A DNA stretch of 42,392 nucleotides from Clostridia bacterium (GCA_026416815.1 JAOAEJ010000096.1:1-42392), one strand, 5' to 3'; counted from the first letter of the stretch, positions 16,435-24,576 are shown. Numbers and translations are program-made. Notes: generated by a model from the letters alone, not told the origin.

Positions 16435-17634
16435 ATGAGTGAGCTAAAAAAACAACTATACAAGGAATTAGAGATAAAAAATGCTGCAATGGTAGAAGGT
16501 ATAAATGCTAATCCCATCATATTCAAAAATCTTGCCCTTGGGAGCAAATATCAGGAGCAGATTCATGATTTGTTTGAAATGGACCACGAGACTCATGCCG
16601 GTATTGACTTCCCATCAGGATTTACTTCACCCAATGGCCTCACAATAGGCTTTCGGTGGGATCGCAGGTCACAGTATGAAATTAAGCTTGAGAACGGCAA
16701 ATACTATTTGACTCAAAAAGGCCAGGAATTGTTCCCGATAGAGTTTTTAAGCCGTCCAAAGTACTATGATTACAAGACCTCCGACGGGGTAGAGATGTCT
16801 CATATCGCAACATACAACAGGGAAGGGGCTATTTTCGTAGCATACAGTAATGAATGCTCCCTGAAGGAAAAAGGGCAGGATTGCCTGTACTGCAATATCA
16901 ATGCTACGAAAGATACATACGCCGAAAAAGAGGGCATTTTCTGGAAGTACCCCAAGCAGATTGGAGAAACAGCTGCAGCGGCTTATAAAGACGGTGCAAA
17001 GCATATTACCATCACCGGTGGTTTTATACCCGAAAGAAGAGAAGTGGAGTACTATTTTGATGTAGCTGAATCCATCAGAGAACACACAGGGCTGGAGGAC
17101 TTTAACGGAACAGCTGTAATTGGAGCCCCTCTTGACTTTAGTGTTATCGATAAGTACAAGGATTTGGGCTACCGAACTATTGCGATGAACATCGAACTGT
17201 GGGATAAAAACGTATTCAAATCTATCTGCCCCGGAAAACAGGCTACGTGCGGGGGCTGGGACAACTGGGTGAAAGCCCTGGAGTATGCGGTAGAGGTTTT
17301 TGGGTTCGGGCGTGTTCGCTCTAACATCGTTGCAGGGATAGAGCCAAAGCAGTCTACACTGGAGGGAGTAGAATACCTCGCTTCTAAAGGGGTTATTTGC
17401 TTTGCGGGAGCATGGTGCCCAAATCCCGGTTCTGCACTTGAGGGACATAGAACTCCAGAAGCAGAATGGCACTTAGATGTAGCAAAAAAAGTAAGCTCAA
17501 TTTTCAGAAAAGCCGGTTTTACTTATGATCAACTGTACGATTGCTCAGCTGCGCCTACAACACTATGCCACGACATTTACAAGATTGAAGACAGCCTGTT
17601 GCCGGTTTTTAAAGATAAAGTAGCTAATTTCTAA
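16435..17634 (+). CDS. Radical-SAM protein with non-standard C-x8-C-x2-C motif (399 aa)
   Basis: Likely radical S-adenosylmethionine enzyme. Cys141, Cys150 and Cys153 (C-S-L-K-E-K-G-Q-D-C-L-Y-C) replace the usual C-x3-C-x2-C cluster loop. H-I-T-I-T-G-G-F near residue 190 is the SAM-binding GGE-type strand. The roughly 140-residue N-terminal region before the cluster loop is unusual and I do not recognise it. More cysteines occur at C-P-G-K-Q-A-T-C, W-C-P-N-P-G and near the C-terminus. AAGGAGGAG precedes the ATG. Its place between the importer and the NifH-like gene suggests it matures the reductase or acts on the same substrate. It is not a recognisable NifB. Confidence 0.75.
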   Translation: MSELKKQLYKELEIKNAAMVEGINANPIIFKNLALGSKYQEQIHDLFEMDHETHAGIDFPSGFTSPNGLTIGFRWDRRSQYEIKLENGKYYLTQKGQELFPIEFLSRPKYYDYKTSDGVEMSHIATYNREGAIFVAYSNECSLKEKGQDCLYCNINATKDTYAEKEGIFWKYPKQIGETAAAAYKDGAKHITITGGFIPERREVEYYFDVAESIREHTGLEDFNGTAVIGAPLDFSVIDKYKDLGYRTIAMNIELWDKNVFKSICPGKQATCGGWDNWVKALEYAVEVFGFGRVRSNIVAGIEPKQSTLEGVEYLASKGVICFAGAWCPNPGSALEGHRTPEAEWHLDVAKKVSSIFRKAGFTYDQLYDCSAAPTTLCHDIYKIEDSLLPVFKDKVANF

Positions 17635-17653
17635 TATTAAAGGGGCGAATAAG

Positions 17654-18529
17654 ATGGCAGTAAATAAGGCAAAACACATAGCTATATATGGAAAAGGAGG
17701 TATTGGAAAGTCAACAACTACCTCCAATATCAGTGCAGCACTTGCAGAAGCAGGATATAAGGTAATTCAAATCGGCTGCGACCCAAAAAGCGATTCAACC
17801 AATACCTTGAGGGGCGGAAACTATTTGCCCACAGTTCTGGACAGCGTCAGGGACAGCTCGAAGGTAAGGCTGGAGGATATTTCTGTAGCAGGTTTTAAGG
17901 GAGTACTGTGCATTGAAGCAGGAGGACCGGTGCCGGGAGTAGGGTGCGCAGGAAGAGGAATCAATGCAGCGGTGAGTTTGCTGCAAGAGTTGAATCTGTT
18001 TGAAGAATTTAAAGCGGATTATGTGCTTTACGATGTTTTAGGGGATGTAGTGTGCGGAGGGTTTGCGGTTCCTATAAGAGAAGGGATTACAGATAAGGTG
18101 TATGTTGTAACGTCCTCGGATTTTATGGCAATTTATGCGGCCAACAATCTCTTTAAGGCTATCAACAAGTATGCTCCTTCGGGAGGAGCCGGGCTGGGAG
18201 GCATTATCGCCAATGGGTTGATAGCTCCCTACGCAAAATCCATTGTGGATGACTTTGCACTTAAAACCGGCACAAAAGCTGTACAATATGTACCCCGCTC
18301 ATCAATAGTTTCACAGAGCGAATTATATGGAAAGACAGTCATAGAAGCCAATCCTGACTCACACCACGCAGACCTTTACAGGGAGCTGGCAAGAACTATT
18401 TCTGAAGGTGAAAAAACGGTGGTTCCAAAACCGTTGAATGTCACTGAGCTCAGAGATTGGGCAAGGGATTGGGGCGATAGAATACTGCAGTTTGAGTCTG
18501 GAGTAGTGCGTGGAGCAGCAGCTATATAA
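17654..18529 (+). CDS. NifH/BchL-like Fe-protein ATPase (291 aa)
   Basis: Homodimeric ATP-dependent electron donor of the nitrogenase/DPOR superfamily. The P-loop is G-K-G-G-I-G-K-S-T (residues 13-21) and the switch I region is G-C-D-P-K-S-D-S-T (41-49). Cys98 (in G-V-G-C-A-G-R-G) and Cys134 (in V-C-G-G-F-A) are at the positions that hold the intersubunit [4Fe-4S] cluster. Arg101 matches the conserved arginine of NifH. The length is normal. It sits directly before D- and K-like genes. No other nif genes are present, so it is better placed among nitrogenase-like proteins than as true NifH. Confidence 0.9.
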   Translation: MAVNKAKHIAIYGKGGIGKSTTTSNISAALAEAGYKVIQIGCDPKSDSTNTLRGGNYLPTVLDSVRDSSKVRLEDISVAGFKGVLCIEAGGPVPGVGCAGRGINAAVSLLQELNLFEEFKADYVLYDVLGDVVCGGFAVPIREGITDKVYVVTSSDFMAIYAANNLFKAINKYAPSGGAGLGGIIANGLIAPYAKSIVDDFALKTGTKAVQYVPRSSIVSQSELYGKTVIEANPDSHHADLYRELARTISEGEKTVVPKPLNVTELRDWARDWGDRILQFESGVVRGAAAI

Positions 18530-18541
18530 GGAGGACTGGAT

Positions 18542-19957
18542 ATGGGATTGTTGAGACAAAAGGCGCCACAAATCAGAGAAAAAAGACTGCAGGCTGTCAA
18601 TGCGTTTTATAACTCTGCAAAAGAGTTGCTTGCAGAGTTTGATGAGAACAACGTCAATCAGCGTGTACGTACTTTCTCACAGGATATCTTTAATGACATC
18701 ATATATGCTTTAAAAATCATAAATAGAATACACAATTCAGTAGTAGTAATCCATGGTCCTCGAGGCTGCGCCGCTTCACAAGTGTACTTCGAGTCACAAA
18801 ACGGATATGATAGGAAGTGGGCTGTCACCAATATCAATGAAAAGGATTCCATCCTGGGAAGCGAGGCAAAGCTGAAAGAAGCAGCCATATCATTGCACCG
18901 CAGATATAAACCGGAGATTATATTCATTGTAACCACGCCTGTAGTAGCAATCAACAATGATGATGTTCAGGCTGTGGTGGAAGAGCTAAAGGATGAGTTG
19001 GGGGTAGAAGTTGTACCCGTTTATTCTGACGGATTTAAATCAAAAATTAGTACAATAGGTTATGATCAGGTTCATCATGCTCTAGGTAAATATCTCTTTA
19101 AGGGGGTGCAATCGATTCAGGGAGACTTCATTAATATCCTTTCGGTTGGAGAAAATAATGAGGACCTGGAAGAAATAAAACGATTAATAAAGGAATTGGG
19201 CATCAAAGCTAACATACTGCCGCAAAATGCAAACCTTCAGAACTTTATAGACGCAGCCAAGGCCCGGGTGACAGTGAGCGTGAATCCCGATGACAGCGAG
19301 TACCTTGGGAGGGTGATTGAAGAAAAATTTGGGATTGAATTTCTAAGACCTTCTTTGCCTATAGGAATTAACGGCACCTCCCAATGGATTTCTGCTTTAG
19401 CAAAACAACTGGGGATTGAGAAGGAAGCAAAGCTTTTAGAGGAAAGAGAGGTTTCAGGCCTAAAAGACTTGCTTAAGGAGAATGACCTGGAAGGACTAAC
19501 TGTATATTTAAGCCTTCCTCCCTCCTATGCATTTGGTATTAAGGAATTTTTAGAGGAACTGGGTGCTTCGGTTGCCGGAATTACCGTTCCGTTCATACAA
19601 AGTACTCATGTTCAAAATCTGGAGACTATACTCCGGAAAGATGAGAAATTCAATTTGCATGTAGCGGAAGGGCAGACCTTTGAAGAGGTAAATATTTTAG
19701 AACGCCTCCAGCCCAGCCTATATATCGGGTGGGCCGGTCAGGTCAATTCAGCATCAAGGCTTGGTATTCCAAGTGTGTTATTGTCTGAGGAAGGGGTGCT
19801 GGGTTATAAGGGGGCGTATAGACTGGTAAGAAAAATTTCAAAAGCATTAAAAAACCAGTCCTTTTTACAAAGATTATCTGTAGACACAAAGGAAACATAC
19901 CAAACCCTTTGGTACTCAAAAAGACCCAACTGGTATATAAAACAGGAGGTGAAGTAA
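18542..19957 (+). CDS. NifD-like catalytic subunit with a single cysteine (471 aa)
   Basis: Nitrogenase component-1 type oxidoreductase subunit. V-V-V-I-H-G-P-R-G-C-A aligns with the H-G-P-V-G-C motif of NifD, so Cys76 matches the NifD Cys88 cluster ligand. It is the only cysteine in the protein. The positions of NifD Cys62 and Cys154 are replaced (the latter region reads T-T-P-V-V-A-I-N-N-D-D). There is no Cys275- or His442-like residue for a FeMo-co-type cofactor. AAGGAGG precedes the ATG, 12 nt after the NifH-like gene, and the stop abuts the K-like start codon. It probably pairs with that subunit. Substrate unknown. Confidence 0.8.
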   Translation: MGLLRQKAPQIREKRLQAVNAFYNSAKELLAEFDENNVNQRVRTFSQDIFNDIIYALKIINRIHNSVVVIHGPRGCAASQVYFESQNGYDRKWAVTNINEKDSILGSEAKLKEAAISLHRRYKPEIIFIVTTPVVAINNDDVQAVVEELKDELGVEVVPVYSDGFKSKISTIGYDQVHHALGKYLFKGVQSIQGDFINILSVGENNEDLEEIKRLIKELGIKANILPQNANLQNFIDAAKARVTVSVNPDDSEYLGRVIEEKFGIEFLRPSLPIGINGTSQWISALAKQLGIEKEAKLLEEREVSGLKDLLKENDLEGLTVYLSLPPSYAFGIKEFLEELGASVAGITVPFIQSTHVQNLETILRKDEKFNLHVAEGQTFEEVNILERLQPSLYIGWAGQVNSASRLGIPSVLLSEEGVLGYKGAYRLVRKISKALKNQSFLQRLSVDTKETYQTLWYSKRPNWYIKQEVK

Positions 19958-21298
19958 ATGTCTCAACCAATAGAGCGGGCCAGAAATGGCTGCACATTAC
20001 ATGGGGCATTGAAGGCTGCCAAAGCGGTACAGGGATTTATACCCATTGTTCATTCAAATGCGGGCTGCAGTATTCAGGAGCACCTGGGAGGCCGTTTTTC
20101 CGGAAGCAGCTTCGGGGCAGGTCATTTAGGAGGTTTTGAAGTCCCTTCCTCCAATATACAGGAAAAACAAATTATTTTTGGTGGAACTTCACGGCTCAGA
20201 GAGCAGATAAAAAACACAGTGAAGGTTTTGGAGGGAGACCTGTATTTGGTCCTTTCAGGATGCTCCACTGAGATTGTAGGAGACGATATTCCGGCGATGA
20301 CGAAAGAAGCGCGGGAGCAGGGATATCCGGTCATACACATCGGTACGCCCGGCTTTAGAGGTAGTATTTACGATGGATATAAATTGTTTTTTAAGGGTGT
20401 TGTAGATCAGATTGCAGAGCCTAAAACAGAGGTATCGGAAAAGGTTCCGGGCCTAGTCAATATAATTGGTATTATCCCTGAACAGGATGTATTATGGGAA
20501 GGCAATTTGGAAAAATTAAAAACACTGCTGGAATCTTTAGGCCTGAAAGTAAATACCCTGTTTGGCTTTGGTCAGAGCATAAATAATTGGAAAGATATTG
20601 GTCTCGCGGAGTTTAATATTACTTTCTCTACATGGGGAATTGAGATTGCTCAGTACCTTGAGGAGAAATTTGGTACACAGTTTCTCGGATTAAAAAGCTT
20701 GCCGGTAGGTGCTGATGAAACGAGTAGTTTTCTTCGCAAAGCAAGTGAAAAGCTTGGATTGAACCTAAATGCGGTTGAAAATCTCATTGCTGTTGAGCAG
20801 GCCAGAGTGTCATACAACCTGAGGAAAATTACAGATATTTATTTTACTCAGGGCTTTCAAAAGGAGTTTGTCCTAGTTGGAGAATCCAGTCTTGTGATAG
20901 GACTGTGGAAGCTGTTGTATAATCAGCTGGGACTTATATCAAAGGCTGTAGTAGTTACCGATAATTTGCCCGAAGGAGAGAAAGAGCTGCTAAATAAGGA
21001 GTTTGGTCCGTTATTGGCAGAAAGTGATACTCAGCTTTTCTTCAGTGAGGATAGCGCTGAAATCAGTGACATAATTCATAAATATAAGCCTGAACTTATC
21101 CTTGGGAGTTCTCTTGAAAAGAGAGCTGCTTCGGAGCTTGGTATTCCTTTGCTGGAGGTGGCCTATCCATTAAGTGAAAGAGTTATACTGAATAAGAGCT
21201 ATGTCAGCTTTGGCGGTGATATTGAGCTACTGCAGGATTTGGGGGATGAAATTCTCCGGTTCAAAAATAAAAATCATGCATTGACAAATTTTACATAG
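19958..21298 (+). CDS. NifK-like subunit carrying three cluster cysteines (446 aa)
   Basis: Second component-1 type subunit. It has exactly three cysteines: Cys12 (N-G-C-T-L-H-G-A), Cys37 (H-S-N-A-G-C) and Cys102 (L-S-G-C-S-T-E-I-V-G-D-D-I). The sequence contexts and the 25-residue first spacing match NifK Cys70, Cys95 and Cys153. Together with Cys76 of the D-like partner this gives four ligands, enough for one [4Fe-4S]-type cluster at the subunit interface, as in DPOR where three come from BchN and one from BchB. AGGAGG lies in the end of the D-like gene, and the ATG follows its stop codon directly. It is the last gene before a large palindrome. Confidence 0.8.
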   Translation: MSQPIERARNGCTLHGALKAAKAVQGFIPIVHSNAGCSIQEHLGGRFSGSSFGAGHLGGFEVPSSNIQEKQIIFGGTSRLREQIKNTVKVLEGDLYLVLSGCSTEIVGDDIPAMTKEAREQGYPVIHIGTPGFRGSIYDGYKLFFKGVVDQIAEPKTEVSEKVPGLVNIIGIIPEQDVLWEGNLEKLKTLLESLGLKVNTLFGFGQSINNWKDIGLAEFNITFSTWGIEIAQYLEEKFGTQFLGLKSLPVGADETSSFLRKASEKLGLNLNAVENLIAVEQARVSYNLRKITDIYFTQGFQKEFVLVGESSLVIGLWKLLYNQLGLISKAVVVTDNLPEGEKELLNKEFGPLLAESDTQLFFSEDSAEISDIIHKYKPELILGSSLEKRAASELGIPLLEVAYPLSERVILNKSYVSFGGDIELLQDLGDEILRFKNKNHALTNFT

Positions 21299-21351
21299 TA
21301 TATTATTATAATATATATCCTACAAAACATATAGGTAAACTTGTATTTGAA

Positions 21352-21406
21352 TTTTTTATCCTCACGGTAATATTGAGAAGATTCATATTACCGTGAGGAT
21401 AAAAAA
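21352..21406. repeat. Perfect 22-bp inverted repeat after the nitrogenase-like cluster
   Basis: The arms at 21352-21373 and 21385-21406 are perfect reverse complements around an 11-nt loop. The GC core is CCTCACGG/CCGTGAGG and the outer parts are TTTTTTAT and ATAAAAAA. Because the 3' arm ends in A rather than T on both strands, it is not a textbook terminator, though it is placed where one is expected. Confidence 0.7.
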
Positions 21407-21497
21407 CCACTGAATACCAAGTAATTAAATAGGACTAGTATGGATTTTTGATAGGAATAAGTATTGAGAAGCAATAATGATGAAGGGAGTTGGGCAA

Positions 21498-21773
21498 ATG
21501 ACAGTTTTGATTGTAGGAGCGGACCGATTGGGAAGCATAAGTGACAGACTAATCAGAGATGGTGTGAATGAGATTATCCACTGGAAGGGACGTTGCAGCT
21601 CCTGTGAGAAAAAATGCGCCATCCCTAAGAATGTTGAAAAAATTATTGTTTTCTGTGATTTTATCAATCATAATTTGATGGGTCATATAAAAAAGCAGGC
21701 TAAAAGAAGCGGTGTGCCTGTCATCTATACCCGTCGAGCTATCTCACATCTCGAAGAGGGTTTGTTAGCATAA
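21498..21773 (+). CDS. DUF2325 protein (91 aa)
   Basis: Small Rossmann-like protein of family DUF2325. It begins T-V-L-I-V-G-A-D-R-L-G, has a G-R-C-S-S-C-E-K-K-C stretch (C-x2-C-x3-C, possible metal site) and ends with I-V-F-C-D-F-I-N-H-N and V-I-Y-T-R-R-A-I-S-H-L. GGGAG lies 8 nt before the ATG at 21498; the ATG at 21477 has no good site. It lies about 200 nt beyond the K-like gene, separated by the large palindrome, so co-expression is possible but not shown. The function of the family is not established. Confidence 0.75.
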   Translation: MTVLIVGADRLGSISDRLIRDGVNEIIHWKGRCSSCEKKCAIPKNVEKIIVFCDFINHNLMGHIKKQAKRSGVPVIYTRRAISHLEEGLLA

Positions 21774-21996
21774 CATAACGCTGATTGCATACTCCGCTAC
21801 ATTGCTCGCCTATGCAGCAATCGAGCTTATTATTTAAAAATATAATTCTTTTTAACATACTTGAATACAGAGGAATAAAGTTTTCGAATTAGTTGACTAG
21901 ATACAACCATAAACTATACAGAGCAGCTAAAAGAGCTGGAACAAAAGTGGCTTGAGAAGCTTCAGCCCTTTGGTGATAAGGGATATAATAGGAAGT

Positions 21997-22042
21997 AGCT
22001 GAAAAAGGTTAAAGTGTGCAAATACTTTAACCTTTTTCAGCT
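21997..22042. repeat. Perfect 19-bp hairpin
   Basis: AGCTGAAAAAGGTTAAAGT (21997-22015) and its exact reverse complement (22024-22042) around an 8-nt loop. It overlaps the stop codon of the 33-residue coding remnant and may be its old terminator, although no T-run follows. Confidence 0.6.
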
Positions 22043-22117
22043 TTGTAGATAGTAACAAATAAATTATAGAATTGATATAGGACAGTGAATGGGACTATAA
22101 TTAAGTTGATAAAAGTA

Positions 22118-22146
22118 TTAATAGCTAATAATAAGCGTGATATAAT
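22118..22146 (+). promoter_or_regulatory. Promoter candidate for pdxA
   Basis: TTAATA (22118-22123), 17 nt, TATAAT (22141-22146). The start codon of the PdxA-like gene lies 25 nt downstream of the -10 box. Confidence 0.5.
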
Positions 22147-22170
22147 CAGCTTAAAATCGGAGGATAGTTT

Positions 22171-23169
22171 ATGGAGAGACCGGTAATTGGAATCCCCTTG
22201 GGTGATCCGGCGGGTATCGGCCCGGAGATAGTAGTAAAATCACTTATGGATAAAACACTATATGATGTTTGTAAGCCTTTGGTCATAGGAGACAGAGATG
22301 TAATCACCCAAGCCCTGAGTTTTTGTGGATTTAATGCAATCATAAATGTAGTGTCGCAACCGGAAGAGGGGAAGTACGAAGCTGGAATCATAAATATCGT
22401 AGACCTTGGCAATGTCGATATTAATCGCCTGGAAATAGGTAAGATTCAGGCTATGGGAGGACAGGCAGCCTTTGAATACATTAGAAAGTCGGTAGATATG
22501 GCTATGAACGGAGAAGTTGATGCCATAGCTACAACTCCTATCAATAAAGAGTCTTTGAAGGCAGCGGGTATTGATTTCATCGGACATACAGAAATTTTGG
22601 CCGGTCTTACAAATACCCATGATCCACTTACCATGTTTGAAGTCAGAAACATGAGGGTATTTTTCCTGTCCAGGCATGTATCACTACGTAAAGCATGTGA
22701 TATGGTTACAAAAGCAAGACTGTTGGATTATATCCAAAGATGCAATGAGGCGCTGAAAAGGCTTGGTGTGGCTGAAGGAACTATGGCAGTTGCAGGGCTC
22801 AACCCACACAGCGGTGAACATGGCTTGTTTGGCGATGAAGAAGTACAACACGTAGAGCCGGCGGTAGAAGAAGCCCAAAAAATGGGCTATAATGTAGTGG
22901 GCCCTATAGGTGCTGATTCGGTATTCCATTTGGCACTACAGGGTAAATTCAACTCTGTTTTGTCACTTTATCACGATCAGGGACATATAGCAACAAAAAC
23001 CCTGGATTTTGAAAGAACTATTGCAATAACAATCGGCCTTCCTTTTTTAAGAACGTCGGTAGACCATGGAACAGCCTTCGATATAGCAGGAACAGGGAAG
23101 GCAAGCCAGGTAAGCATGTCAGAGGCAATTCTTTTAGCAGCAAAGTACAGCTTGAGCTACAATAAATAA
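22171..23169 (+). CDS. pdxA: PdxA-family 4-phospho-hydroxythreonine dehydrogenase (332 aa)
   Basis: NAD-dependent, metal-requiring dehydrogenase of the PdxA family. It starts with I-G-I-P-L-G-D-P-A-G-I-G-P-E and carries the three His motifs F-I-G-H-T-E-I, L-Y-H-D-Q-G-H-I and T-S-V-D-H-G-T-A, which bind metal and substrate. Full length. TCGGAGG precedes the ATG. No other pyridoxine-synthesis gene is adjacent and it appears monocistronic. The related PdxA2 group (threonate 4-phosphate dehydrogenases) cannot be excluded; the absence of a DUF1537 kinase neighbour slightly disfavours it. Confidence 0.85.
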   Translation: MERPVIGIPLGDPAGIGPEIVVKSLMDKTLYDVCKPLVIGDRDVITQALSFCGFNAIINVVSQPEEGKYEAGIINIVDLGNVDINRLEIGKIQAMGGQAAFEYIRKSVDMAMNGEVDAIATTPINKESLKAAGIDFIGHTEILAGLTNTHDPLTMFEVRNMRVFFLSRHVSLRKACDMVTKARLLDYIQRCNEALKRLGVAEGTMAVAGLNPHSGEHGLFGDEEVQHVEPAVEEAQKMGYNVVGPIGADSVFHLALQGKFNSVLSLYHDQGHIATKTLDFERTIAITIGLPFLRTSVDHGTAFDIAGTGKASQVSMSEAILLAAKYSLSYNK

Positions 23170-23170
23170 T

Positions 23171-23235
23171 AAAGAAAAGGGTACGCATTATCTGGCACTT
23201 GTTATAAGTGTTAAAATAAGAGTACCCTTATTTTC
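23171..23235. terminator. Convergent terminator between pdxA and the MscS gene
   Basis: AAGGGTAC (23177-23184) pairs with GTACCCTT (23222-23229), followed by ATTTTC on the plus strand and preceded by a run of A that serves as T-tract on the minus strand. A smaller hairpin (CACTT/AAGTG) lies inside. It probably serves both convergent genes. Confidence 0.6.
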
Positions 23236-23244
23236 ATTAACCAC

Positions 23245-24321
23245 TTAAGTACATTCCACTGCTGATACGCTTGAAAATATACCCATTTGTTGCAGTATCT
23301 CTACTATCTCAAAATTTATTTCCTCCTTGACTCCTAGGTGCTCCTGCCAGTCGGTGGTCTTAGTATAAAAGTACAATAAAATTTCCAGTTTATCACTGCT
23401 GAATTTTTCGAAATATACCAGTACAGTTTCGGGGTGTACTTCCGGGTGAGTTTCAAGCATAGAACGTAAATGCTTTATACACTCCTTAACCTGGTCTATA
23501 ACTACGCTATTATTGAACTGAAGCTTGAAAGAAACTCTTCTTTTCCCCATTCGTGACCAGTTGGTTATGGGGTGGTTGCTCATAAGAGAATTGGGCAGGG
23601 TCACAAGTGCCTGTTCAAAGGTACGCACTCTGGTACTCCTGAAGCCGACTTCTTCAACAATACCTTCAGCGTGGGGAGTACGAATCCAGTCTCCAAGTAC
23701 AAACGGCCTGTCAATCATTATCATTATACTCCCGAAAAGGTTTGCTGCCGTATCCTTTGCAGCGAGGGCCAGGGCCAGGCCGCTAAGTCCAAGCCCCGCG
23801 ATCAGCCCTGCTACGTTGTAGCCCCACTCCTGTAGAATGACAGTGGCTCCGAATATAATGACTACAAGCTTAAATCCATTATTAAAAAGGAGTACAAGCA
23901 TACTATCGAGACTATCATCGGATTTCTTTAAGAATCGTTGAAAGAAATCTGATGCAATCCCCGAGCAGCGATATAATGTCCAGAAAAGGAGAAATGCAAC
24001 CCCTGAGCGCATAGTATGATTTATAAATATCTTAGCTCCTCCCGAAAGTCCAAGTACAGGGGTTGAAACGGACAGTCCTATTATAACAAAAAGACACTGG
24101 GCGGCAGGTTCGAGCAGACGTATAATCCGACAACCAAACCCTAGTCTGTTTTCACCCTCCAGCCTGTTTAAAAGCCTCATAAGCAGCCGCGCAAAGCCTT
24201 GCCTCAGGCGTAGAAACAATACCATGGCAGCTAGGGACAGAAGTATCCTTAAAAGATTTGTGTTAAAAATAGGGAATCCAAATAGCCATTTTATAAAATC
24301 CCAGAGCTTCAACCTCATCAC
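23245..24321 (-). CDS. MscS-family mechanosensitive channel (358 aa)
   Basis: Small-conductance mechanosensitive-channel homologue that would release solutes on hypo-osmotic shock. After four hydrophobic N-terminal segments comes the pore-helix region G-L-I-A-G-L-G-L-S-G-L-A-L-A-L-A-A-K-D-T-A-A-N-L-F-G, then the beta domain D-R-P-F-V-L-G-D-W-I and V-E-E-V-G-F-R-S-T-R-V-R-T. The C-terminal alpha/beta domain is complete. The start could be GTG at 24321 or ATG at 24318; GAGG lies very close to both. It is convergent with pdxA. Confidence 0.88.
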   Translation of the reverse strand: MMRLKLWDFIKWLFGFPIFNTNLLRILLSLAAMVLFLRLRQGFARLLMRLLNRLEGENRLGFGCRIIRLLEPAAQCLFVIIGLSVSTPVLGLSGGAKIFINHTMRSGVAFLLFWTLYRCSGIASDFFQRFLKKSDDSLDSMLVLLFNNGFKLVVIIFGATVILQEWGYNVAGLIAGLGLSGLALALAAKDTAANLFGSIMIMIDRPFVLGDWIRTPHAEGIVEEVGFRSTRVRTFEQALVTLPNSLMSNHPITNWSRMGKRRVSFKLQFNNSVVIDQVKECIKHLRSMLETHPEVHPETVLVYFEKFSSDKLEILLYFYTKTTDWQEHLGVKEEINFEIVEILQQMGIFSSVSAVECT

Positions 24322-24576
24322 CTCGAGTACTGCTTTGATGATTATACAGTAAAAAGTTATATTACGATAATCAAATTTTTCCTTGTAATATCATTATCGC
24401 AATTTAGATAGACTTAGTTATCTTTATTTATATACTATCATGCTCTTGGTAATATTCCTGACAAGCTTTATAATTATTAAAAATGTTGACCGGAGGGGCA
24501 TGCCTATGTGAAAATATGTCTATAGCTTAAGAAGCTTAGTTTAAATGTTTTGTTCTGTTCTAATATTAATATGGAG
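24322..24576. other. AT-rich intergenic stretch
   Basis: Between the MscS gene, transcribed leftward, and the palindrome before the TPR gene. I see no ORF with a ribosome site and no clear RNA gene. Promoters for both divergent genes should lie here, but no strong -35/-10 pair stands out. Confidence 0.4.

Larger units (their letters stand above)
21774..22170 (+). other. Intergenic stretch with a coding remnant, a hairpin and the pdxA promoter
   Basis: There is no full gene. At 21897-21998 a short frame encodes about 33 residues, including L-E-Q-K-W-L-E-K-L-Q-P-F-G-D-K-G-Y-N, with an upstream stop and no start. It looks like the C-terminal end of a lost gene, and its ending vaguely recalls GIY-YIG nucleases. 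A perfect 19-bp hairpin (21997-22015 with 22024-22042) follows at its stop codon. A promoter candidate for pdxA lies at 22118-22146. Confidence 0.45.

Noticed and set aside
16747..17472. 241-aa minus-strand ORF opposite the radical-SAM gene
   Set aside because: Antisense shadow: Cys/Phe/Ser-rich, no recognisable domain, and the plus-strand gene has motifs and a good ribosome site.
17654..21298. True nitrogenase (nifHDK) for nitrogen fixation
   Set aside because: The D-like chain lacks the ligands for P-cluster and FeMo-co other than one cysteine, and no nifE, nifN, nifB or other nif gene is present.
21352..21406. Rho-independent terminator of the K-like gene
   Set aside because: The stem is followed by A-runs, not T-runs, on both strands; listed as an inverted repeat instead.
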